A DNA stretch of 15,621 nucleotides. Origin: Candidatus Hodarchaeota archaeon. Lineage in GTDB: Archaea > Asgardarchaeota > Heimdallarchaeia > Hodarchaeales > YT1-039. The stretch's first letter is position 1, and every line of letters begins with the position of its first letter. Positions 1 through 5,894 of the stretch are shown piece after piece. The notes below the pieces were generated by a model. That model was not told the origin of the DNA. It did no database searches and was given only the letters and a program-made list of their open reading frames with translations. The stretch is taken from assembly GCA_016840025.1 (NCBI GenBank), contig JAEOTF010000453.1, positions 1 to 15,621 on the forward strand, written 5' to 3'. Both the position numbers and the translations under genes were made by a program.

Positions 1-162
1 CCAACGCTAGAAACTACACCTGAAGTCGCACCAGAAATGATTCCATCCCCTACGCCAACGCTAGAAACTACACCTGAAGTCGCACCAGAAATGATTCCAT
101 CCCCTACGCCAACGCTAGAAACTACACCTGAAGTCGCACCAGAAACAGTTCCATCCGCTATA
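1..162 (+). repeat. 54-bp in-frame tandem repeat, 3 copies visible
   Basis: Units start at 1, 55 and 109. The first two are identical over 54 bp; the third matches until about position 144 and then diverges, keeping the reading frame. Nucleotide identity, not just protein similarity, points to recent expansion by slippage or recombination. The array runs into the window edge, so the copy number is a minimum. Confidence 0.9.
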
Positions 163-882
163 CCAGATGCAGTAACTGAGGGGATTCCTCCACCCCCCAT
201 AGAAATTGGAGAGAATGATTATGCTTTTGCAACAGCCCCTATTGTGCTACTCACTCAAGAATTTGTCACTAACACACCCAATCCCTCATCAGGAAGCCAG
301 TATAGGGGAAGAATAGAAATTAGAATAGGAGTCCCTAAGGTGGGGGATATAGTAGAGGTTACTGTAATTCTCCCTGCAGGTCGAACTTCAGACTTCAGTA
401 AAGAGATCAAATCAGGGCATCCAGACCTGCCAGAGCCTGTTGTTGTACAAGGAGACGCAACGATTATTCCTGTTCCTACCTACAACCTTAATAAGTTCAT
501 TAGAATGATTTCATGGCAAGTTATTGCAGAATATCTAATTGAAGTACAAAAAGGGGTCATAGAAAAGTCTGATGCCTTTACATTTCCACCAGAGGGTTCA
601 ATAATGCTTATACCTCCTGATAGAGATTTCGTTCGCAAAAGTTTGCCGCGCCAAATAAAAGATATCGTGAGCGAGAAAGAAGTTCGAGGAAGTATGGAAA
701 CAACTCATCCAAGGAGTGCAGGTGTCTCTGTAGATAAGATTATATTAGAAATAGTAAAATATCTCAAAGCAGGCGAAGGTGTTGCTTTCATTCCTCATCC
801 CGAGGACCATGAGATGAGCGAGATCATGTTATTCTTACTCCTGACCTCTGAAACTATGGGAATTGCATTCTCCAGATGGTAA
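1..882 (+). CDS. Hypothetical protein with PET-rich tandem repeats, 5' truncated
   Basis: The reading frame is open from base 1, so the true start lies outside the window; the ATG at 37 is inside the repeat and is unlikely to be the start. About 293 residues are visible. The first 54 or so are an 18-residue Pro/Glu/Thr-rich repeat (PTLETTPEVAPEMIPSPT), with two exact copies and a third that diverges after 'PEVAPE'. This looks like a flexible linker. The remaining ~240 residues look folded: a beta-rich stretch, then a segment with 'SIMLIPPDRDFVRKSL', then a helical C-terminal part with a hydrophobic run (MLFLLL) near the end. I see no catalytic motif and do not recognise the family. A T-rich tract follows the stop directly. 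A secreted or surface protein with a repeat stalk is possible, but the N-terminus needed to test this is missing. Confidence 0.75.
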   Translation, partial: PTLETTPEVAPEMIPSPTPTLETTPEVAPEMIPSPTPTLETTPEVAPETVPSAIPDAVTEGIPPPPIEIGENDYAFATAPIVLLTQEFVTNTPNPSSGSQYRGRIEIRIGVPKVGDIVEVTVILPAGRTSDFSKEIKSGHPDLPEPVVVQGDATIIPVPTYNLNKFIRMISWQVIAEYLIEVQKGVIEKSDAFTFPPEGSIMLIPPDRDFVRKSLPRQIKDIVSEKEVRGSMETTHPRSAGVSVDKIILEIVKYLKAGEGVAFIPHPEDHEMSEIMLFLLLTSETMGIAFSRW

Positions 883-893
883 AAAGTTTTTTA
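883..893 (+). terminator. T-rich tract after the first gene
   Basis: Six consecutive T residues (887-892) lie directly after the stop codon at 880-882. Archaeal RNA polymerase commonly terminates at T-runs without needing a hairpin, so this is a plausible terminator. No convincing stem is visible. Confidence 0.35.
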
Positions 894-1082
894 AACAATC
901 TATGGACTTGATAAACTCGATACTTAATGAAAAAAGGAGATTCCAGAGAAATCAGCCTCTAAAAAGGATGAATGAGCTTTATTAATCCGGAGCAGTGATT
1001 TTTATCTGTCCAAGGAGTTGCATACATCTCTGGGACTCCACCAAGGATAGCTATTTTCCCGCTAAGAATTCATGTCTCTTAG

Positions 1083-1298
1083 AAAAATTCAAACCACAAT
1101 GTTTCTCGTGAGAATGTTAACAAGAACAAGAGTTTTTTCATTAAATATCAAGATTTACACTTGCATCAAGTTTGGGAATTTTGCTATTTAACAATCTCAA
1201 ATGAGATAACGGCTTTAAAGGACAACGATGCTTTTAAAAATCTGCAGAATGATCCTGAATGGCAAGAATTACTACAAAGACTAGAAAAACAAAAATAA
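1083..1298 (+). pseudogene. Possible remnant of a TPR-like protein C-terminus
   Basis: This lies in the 465-bp stretch between the first gene and map, which otherwise holds no convincing gene. The frame is open from 1083 (just after a TAG) to a TAA at 1296-1298. The last ~45 codons read like protein, ending 'AFKNLQNDPEWQELLQRLEK'. That resembles the closing segment of many tetratricopeptide-repeat proteins, where a final '..L+NDP.F..LL..L' follows the last repeat. No upstream TPR helices and no ATG are present in frame; the only candidate start is a TTG at 1161, giving 45 residues. I read it as the decayed 3' end of a larger gene, or less likely a small TTG-started gene. The rest of 883-1347 shows nothing I can assign. 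Confidence 0.3.
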
Positions 1299-1347
1299 TT
1301 AGTATAACATTTTTGGTAAATGAACGAAAAATATTGTGAAATGAACG

Positions 1348-2229
1348 ATGGTAAACAGAGAAGCTCTGAATCAAGCCGGAACTATTGCAGTAGAAGTTTT
1401 AAGGCAGAGTTGGCAGGAAGTTCAACCTGGCGCTTCCATCTTAAGCATCTGCAAAAATGTTGAACGACGAATTCAAGACAAGGGAGCTCAACCCGCTTTC
1501 CCGCTAAATTTCTCAATAGATTCCTGTGCTGCTCACGATACCGCTGCTCCAAATGATAAACGGACAATCCACGAATCATGCATGGTAAAAATAGATATTG
1601 GAGTACATATAGATGGATTTATAGCAGATTGTGCTTCCACCAAATTAATTGGACAAATGAATGGAGAAAAGTTAATTAAAACTTCAAAAATTGCATTAGA
1701 AGCAGCTATTGATAATATTAGAGCAGGTATAACTCCTGGAGATATTGGAAAAGTAGTAGAAAGCACGATAAATAGCGAAGGTTTTCGTCCTATCGCAAAT
1801 CTAACAGGACATTCGATAGAGAGATACAACCTTCATTCAGGTATATCGATTCCCAGTATCGAAGGCCGAGGATTAAATGATGATCGTAAGTTAAAAGAAG
1901 GAACGGTTTTAGCTATCGAGCCTTTTGTTACTTACCAAGAGAAAAAAGGATGGGTAGATTATGCTCCTAGACCATTGATTTTTAGTTTAATGAAAAGTGG
2001 AAAGAATCCATTAAGAAAGGAGATTGAAAAAAGGTTTGGGTTTCTTCCATTTGCTTCAAGATGGATCTTTGACCTACGTCTTGATTCTAAATTGTCATTT
2101 AACTATGAAGGGCTAAGAAGTTATCCTCCTTTAATTGAAAAAACGGATGGATTAGTTGCTCAAAGTGAAGTAACTGTTATCGTCACAAGGAATGGATGTG
2201 AGGTTACTACTCCAATCTTCGGAATATAA
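1348..2229 (+). CDS. map: Methionine aminopeptidase, type II (archaeal)
   Basis: It removes the initiator methionine from nascent proteins in the cytoplasm with a dinuclear metal centre. The 293-residue length fits the archaeal type II enzyme. The full pita-bread ligand set is visible: D83 in 'KIDIGVHIDG', D94 in 'FIADCAST', H155 in 'LTGHSI', E191 in 'AIEPF' and E274 in 'QSEVTVIV'. The substrate-pocket histidine is H63 in 'AAHDTA', and a further histidine is H163. The insertion between about residues 210 and 265 corresponds to the helical subdomain that distinguishes type II from type I. ATG 1348 is the first possible start, because a stop lies two codons upstream in frame; no strong Shine-Dalgarno sequence precedes it. 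The next gene starts 14 bp after the stop, so the two are probably co-transcribed. Confidence 0.95.
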   Translation: MVNREALNQAGTIAVEVLRQSWQEVQPGASILSICKNVERRIQDKGAQPAFPLNFSIDSCAAHDTAAPNDKRTIHESCMVKIDIGVHIDGFIADCASTKLIGQMNGEKLIKTSKIALEAAIDNIRAGITPGDIGKVVESTINSEGFRPIANLTGHSIERYNLHSGISIPSIEGRGLNDDRKLKEGTVLAIEPFVTYQEKKGWVDYAPRPLIFSLMKSGKNPLRKEIEKRFGFLPFASRWIFDLRLDSKLSFNYEGLRSYPPLIEKTDGLVAQSEVTVIVTRNGCEVTTPIFGI

Positions 2230-2243
2230 GGCAAGGAAAACCG

Positions 2244-4364
2244 ATGTGCTCCATTATTGGCTTTTTTGGATTTAAGAATGCTATTGATAAAGCAATCGTC
2301 GGCTTAACTGAAATGCAGAATCGAGGACAAGATGGTTGTGGTATCTGTGGCGATAATTGGAAGCAATATGCAAAAAACCCTGAAGGATTACACATAAAAT
2401 CTTCTTCCACGCAAGTTATGGGACATTTACTTCACGCAATGATAAATGAGGTCCAACAACCGCTAATAAAGGATGATAAAAGAAAAATTGTAGCAAATTG
2501 TGAAATATACAATTGGAGAGAGCTTAGTCGCCGAATTAATGTAACAGTTCAAAATGACGCTGAACTTTTACTAGAAATATTGGCAAAACCCGATCTTACA
2601 ATTCAAACAGCTATTGAAATGCTATACGGTCCATTTGCATTTGCCTATTGGGAAGATGATCATTTGGTTCTCGCTCGTGACAAAATTGGAGTTAAACCAT
2701 TATGGTATTATGAACAAAATGGAAAATTCGCGTTTGCCTCGGAAAAAAGAGCCTTAATGAAAGTTGGAATTTATCCGCGAGAACTTAATCCGCGTATTAT
2801 TCTTGACTATAATATCAAAACAGGGAAACTTCATAGGTTTCCGCGTTCTTTTTTTTCAATAATTCCTGAATTAACGGAAAATTTAGATGAAATAGTTGAC
2901 CAAACAACTCAATTATTAACACATGCTGTTGAGAATCGTCTAGCTAATCATAAGATTGGAGTTTTATTCTCGGGTGGGATCGATTCCACATTAATTGCAT
3001 ATATTCTAAAACATAAAGGATTTCCTTTCTATTGCTATACCGCTGCAGCCTCTGAAAACGCGCAGGATCTACAGTGGGCGAAAAAAGTAGCAAAAGAGCT
3101 CGATTTTCCGTTGAAATATAAAATAATCAAACAGGATCAGGTTCCGACCTATCTCAAGAAAATTGCTCTTCTACTTCAAGATTCAAATGTGGTAAAGGTC
3201 GGGGTTGCTCTTACTTTTTTCCCTGCCTGTGAATTAGCCCAAAGGGATGAAGTGAAGTATGTTTTCTCTGGATTGGGTGCTGATGAGCTTTTTGGGGGAT
3301 ATTATAGACAAAAAATGAGCCCCCAAGTTAATTTAGATTGCTTATCGGATATTAGAGCGATGTACGAGAAGAATACAACTCGGGATGATCTAATAGCAAT
3401 GGCAAACCAACTTGAACTCAGAGTGCCTTTCCTTGATCATAAGCTCACAGAATATGCATTGCGAATCCCTGCAAAATTCAAAATTAATGAAGAAGAAACA
3501 AAGATCGTTTTACGTGAAGTTGCCAAAAAATTAGGTATTCCGCCCGAAATTGCACATCGTCCCAAAAAAGCGGCTCAATATGGAAGTAAATTCGACAAAC
3601 ATATTTTATATTTAGCCAGAATTGAGAATCAAAGTAAATCTCAATATCTCTATACTTTTTATCCTCAACCTATTCTCAATTTAGGAGCTTTAGTCAGTTC
3701 GGGAAAAGATAGCTTGTTCGCACTCCACCTGATGCGCCAACGCAATTATGCGATCCGTTGCTTAATTTCCCTCCACAGTCACAACCCCGAATCCTATATG
3801 TTCCACACACCGACTATTGAACTTGTCAAGCTGCAGGCCCGCGCCCTAGGTATTCCCCTTGTGTTTCTTGAAACCACAGGGGAAAAAGAACATGAACTCT
3901 ACGATTTACAAAAAGCTATTCAACAAGCGATTAATGACTATCAAATCGAGGGGATTATCACTGGGGCACTTTATAGTAATTATCAACGCACACGTATTGA
4001 ACACATCGGTGATCTGCTAGACCTGAAGGTTTTTAGTCCCCTGTGGCATACTGATCAAGAAAGGGAGATGCGGAAGTTACTTAGTGCGGGATTTGAATTT
4101 ATTTTTTCCAGTGTGGGATCCATGGGATTAAATAAGAATTGGCTGGGAAAAATTATTACCCATGCGGATGTAGATAAATTAGCGGTATTAAACAAGAAAT
4201 ATGGACTCAATATCGCTGGAGAAGGGGGAGAATATGAATCCCTGGTCTTATTCGCCCCTGGGTTTTCACATCGCATTCAAATCGAGGAGTATGAGATTAT
4301 TGAGGAAGATTCATATACGGCTAAATTAGCAGTGAGGAAGGCATTTTTGGAAAAGATAGCGTAG
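2244..4364 (+). CDS. Asparagine-synthetase-like / diphthine-ammonia ligase (Dph6) fusion
   Basis: The 706-residue polypeptide has three modules. Residues 1-195 are an Ntn glutaminase domain with nucleophile Cys2 after Met1 ('MCSIIGFFG'), 'NRGQDG' at 26-31 and 'NCEIYN' at 85-90. Residues ~225-455 are an asparagine-synthetase ATP-pyrophosphatase domain with PP-loop SGGIDS (243-248), 'GLGADELFGGY' (343-353) and 'ELRVPFLDH' (391-399). Residues ~475-706 are a complete second PP-loop ATPase of the Dph6/DUF71 family: SSGKDS (485-490), 'GALYSNYQRTRIEHI' (574-588) and the family signature 'GEGGEYES' (659-666). Dph6 makes the ATP-dependent last step of diphthamide synthesis on EF2, using ammonia. The fusion suggests that the N-terminal part supplies ammonia from glutamine, but independent asparagine synthesis is also possible. 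The canonical glutamine-binding Arg of AsnB ('HxRLSI') is not seen at the equivalent 'GHLLHAM'. The start is supported by 'AAGGAA' upstream. The Dph6 half looks richer in GC than the first half. Confidence 0.9.
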   Translation: MCSIIGFFGFKNAIDKAIVGLTEMQNRGQDGCGICGDNWKQYAKNPEGLHIKSSSTQVMGHLLHAMINEVQQPLIKDDKRKIVANCEIYNWRELSRRINVTVQNDAELLLEILAKPDLTIQTAIEMLYGPFAFAYWEDDHLVLARDKIGVKPLWYYEQNGKFAFASEKRALMKVGIYPRELNPRIILDYNIKTGKLHRFPRSFFSIIPELTENLDEIVDQTTQLLTHAVENRLANHKIGVLFSGGIDSTLIAYILKHKGFPFYCYTAAASENAQDLQWAKKVAKELDFPLKYKIIKQDQVPTYLKKIALLLQDSNVVKVGVALTFFPACELAQRDEVKYVFSGLGADELFGGYYRQKMSPQVNLDCLSDIRAMYEKNTTRDDLIAMANQLELRVPFLDHKLTEYALRIPAKFKINEEETKIVLREVAKKLGIPPEIAHRPKKAAQYGSKFDKHILYLARIENQSKSQYLYTFYPQPILNLGALVSSGKDSLFALHLMRQRNYAIRCLISLHSHNPESYMFHTPTIELVKLQARALGIPLVFLETTGEKEHELYDLQKAIQQAINDYQIEGIITGALYSNYQRTRIEHIGDLLDLKVFSPLWHTDQEREMRKLLSAGFEFIFSSVGSMGLNKNWLGKIITHADVDKLAVLNKKYGLNIAGEGGEYESLVLFAPGFSHRIQIEEYEIIEEDSYTAKLAVRKAFLEKIA

Positions 4365-4433
4365 TGAAACAAAAAGCTAAGGTAAAAATGATGTAAAGCT
4401 ATATTTTCAAAAAATAGACATTGAGGCGATGAA

Positions 4434-4538
4434 ATGGCGAAAAAAAAGAGAATAGGACCGCTGTCATTTGCAATAATTTTCATGTTTGCTTGTATTGTTG
4501 CAGGAATTATTACATATTATCTTCAAAATGCAAACTAG
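4434..4538 (+). CDS. Small single-span membrane protein, 34 aa
   Basis: The short frame encodes MAKKKRIGPLSF followed by about 20 hydrophobic residues (AIIFMFACIVAGIITYYL) and the tail QNAN. A basic N-terminus before one membrane helix predicts a cytoplasmic N-terminus under the positive-inside rule. A good Shine-Dalgarno-like 'GAGGCGAT' (4423-4430) sits just ahead of the ATG, which argues for real translation. It lies between the dph6 fusion and carS. The size and layout recall tiny archaeal membrane subunits such as Sec61-beta-like or oligosaccharyltransferase accessory peptides, but no family motif is visible and I assign no function. Confidence 0.55.
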   Translation: MAKKKRIGPLSFAIIFMFACIVAGIITYYLQNAN

Positions 4539-4589
4539 ACTGTAATTAAGTTAGTTTTGATATTAGACAGAAAAAATGAAGATAATTCC

Positions 4590-4613
4590 CTAAATATATT
4601 AGTGATTATAAAA
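4590..4613 (+). promoter_or_regulatory. TATA-like promoter candidate for carS
   Basis: Two AT-rich elements, 'CTAAATATAT' and 'GATTATAAAA', lie 40-64 bp before the GTG start of carS, in a 115-bp gap after the small membrane gene. Either could serve as an archaeal TATA box. The background is AT-rich, so this is weak. Confidence 0.25.
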
Positions 4614-4653
4614 TTGGGCGCAAAAAGATCCAAAACCAAAAAAGTGATTACTA

Positions 4654-5178
4654 GTGGATATTCTTGGAGAAGCTCTGCGCGCAATCTGGTTTGTTGGACC
4701 AGCGTATATAGCTAATGGTTTTACACCCATTTGGGGACGCGGGGAGCGATTTAATGCTCCAATTGATATGAACCGAAATTTTCGTGATGGACATCGCATA
4801 TTGGGAGATGGGAAAACTATCCGAGGAGGATTGGGAGGATTACTAATGGGAACTTTATCAGGAATTATTCAAAATGAGCTGCTAATCTTTGAAATGGATT
4901 TTCCATTGCTTTTAGGTTTTTTATTAGCCTTTGGCGCGATTTTGGGTGACATAATAGGCTCATTTATTAAAAGAAGGTTCAATAAACCCCGAGGTGAATC
5001 AGTTTTTGGATTAGACCAACTAGGATTTCTTGTCACTGCATTATTTCTAGCATTTATCGCTTTTCCTGAGCGAGTTTTACTTCAATATTGGATAATCCTC
5101 GTCCCTGCGACCCTTATCATTCATAGAGTAATGAACATCCTTGCTTATCTTGTACACATTAAGAATGTACCACACTAA
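4654..5178 (+). CDS. carS: CDP-2,3-bis-(O-geranylgeranyl)-sn-glycerol synthase (CDP-archaeol synthase)
   Basis: This integral membrane enzyme transfers CMP from CTP to digeranylgeranylglyceryl phosphate, the activating step before polar head-group attachment in archaeal ether lipids. The 174-residue length and motifs fit the CarS (formerly DUF46) family: 'PAYIANG' (16-22), 'DGHRILGDGKTIRGG' (45-59), 'LGDIIGSFIKRRF' (97-109), 'LDQLGF' (120-125) and 'HRVMNILAY' (157-165). Four to five hydrophobic segments are visible, at about 7-25, 57-73, 82-105, 119-137 and 141-165. The start is GTG at 4654; a TGA stop three codons upstream in frame excludes anything longer. 'AGTGAT' just upstream may act as a ribosome binding site. 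A 9-bp inverted repeat begins directly after the stop. Confidence 0.93.
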   Translation: MDILGEALRAIWFVGPAYIANGFTPIWGRGERFNAPIDMNRNFRDGHRILGDGKTIRGGLGGLLMGTLSGIIQNELLIFEMDFPLLLGFLLAFGAILGDIIGSFIKRRFNKPRGESVFGLDQLGFLVTALFLAFIAFPERVLLQYWIILVPATLIIHRVMNILAYLVHIKNVPH

Positions 5179-5200
5179 CTTTTTAAAATAATTTAAAAAG
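5179..5200 (+). terminator. 9-bp perfect inverted repeat after carS
   Basis: CTTTTTAAA (5179-5187) and TTTAAAAAG (5192-5200) form a perfect 9-bp stem with a 4-nt loop, starting at the base after the carS stop. The T-rich arm could end carS transcription; a regulatory role for the next gene is also possible. The stem is almost all A/T and so not very stable. Confidence 0.35.
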
Positions 5201-5222
5201 AGTTTCGTTCCTTTAACGCGAT

Positions 5223-5246
5223 TTTTAACATTTTAAACTGTTAAAA
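5223..5246 (+). promoter_or_regulatory. Inverted repeat upstream of the VOC gene, possible operator
   Basis: TTTTAAC (5223-5229) and GTTAAAA (5240-5246) are 7-bp inverted half-sites with a 10-bp spacer, a spacing typical of dimeric helix-turn-helix regulators. They lie 55-78 bp before the ATG at 5301, where an archaeal promoter would be expected, and AT-rich TATA-like sequence follows. AT-rich background makes chance palindromes common. Confidence 0.3.
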
Positions 5247-5286
5247 TTAATTTTTAAATTGTATTTTAGGAAAGAAAGCCGATACG

Positions 5287-5292
5287 AAGGAG
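5287..5292 (+). promoter_or_regulatory. Ribosome binding site deciding the VOC start
   Basis: AAGGAG sits 8 nt before the ATG at 5301. The frame is open further upstream to a TTG at 5259, but only the ATG has a well-placed Shine-Dalgarno sequence, so 5301 is chosen. Confidence 0.7.
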
Positions 5293-5300
5293 TTAGACAC

Positions 5301-5849
5301 ATGACAGCTGATTGGGTAAAAATCGAAGAAGAGAGAAAAAAAGCGGGAATTGACGAATATATACTCAGGTTAGATCATATTGCCTATCGAGTTGAAAAAG
5401 GAGAACGTAGTAAAGCCGTAGGTCAATTAATGAACATTTTACCATATAGGCAATATAAAGAATTCCATGTGAAGTCACAAAATGCAATTACGGCGGCTTA
5501 TAAACTGGATGAAACGCTTCCAGTGCTTGTAATTAGCGAAGGACTAACCGAAGATTCAGTTGTGCAAAAATATTGTAAAAAATATGGAAATCGGGTACAT
5601 CATCTTGCATACTTAGTTAGCGACATTGAGAAGGTCGTCGCAGTTCAAAAAGCACGAGGTGTTCAATTCACAACAGACAATGTCATTGGTAGTGAGGAAG
5701 AAGGCATTAAACAGATCTTTACCCTTCCATTGACACCTATAAACCATATTATTGAATATATTCAGCGTTTTGGTGATTTTGATGGATTTTTCACACCATC
5801 TAATATAGCATCTCTCATGAAGTCCACTGAAAAATTGGGGGAAGCATGA
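5301..5849 (+). CDS. VOC-superfamily metalloprotein, HPPD-like
   Basis: The 182-residue protein has two vicinal-oxygen-chelate modules. The first opens with 'LDHIAYRV' (24-31) and the second with 'VHHLAYLVSDI' (99-109); the end is 'IIEYIQRFGDFDGFF' (150-164). The pattern of H26, H101 and E152, followed by 'EYIQR.GD' and a final 'NIASLMKSTE', parallels the iron-binding C-terminal half of 4-hydroxyphenylpyruvate dioxygenase ('HIA', 'E.I.R.GD.GF', 'N...L...IE'). The protein is about half the length of a full HPPD, so it probably is a stand-alone VOC enzyme or metal-binding protein whose substrate cannot be read from sequence. The C-terminal helix that closes the HPPD active site seems kept. It has its own upstream region with inverted repeats and faces the convergent PEPCK gene. 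Confidence 0.75.
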   Translation: MTADWVKIEEERKKAGIDEYILRLDHIAYRVEKGERSKAVGQLMNILPYRQYKEFHVKSQNAITAAYKLDETLPVLVISEGLTEDSVVQKYCKKYGNRVHHLAYLVSDIEKVVAVQKARGVQFTTDNVIGSEEEGIKQIFTLPLTPINHIIEYIQRFGDFDGFFTPSNIASLMKSTEKLGEA

Positions 5850-5894
5850 AAATCAGAGTTTTTTGACATAACATGCTGAATTATTGAACTAAAA

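Noticed and set aside
1..162. CRISPR array
   Set aside because: The 54-bp units are directly adjacent with no unique spacers and keep one reading frame, so this is a coding tandem repeat.
902..985. 27-codon ATG frame after the first gene
   Set aside because: No ribosome site, no recognisable sequence, very short; likely chance.
1533..1829. 98-aa open frame on the - strand inside map
   Set aside because: It overlaps a gene with all catalytic residues intact, shows no family motif and has no upstream ribosome site; an antisense shadow.
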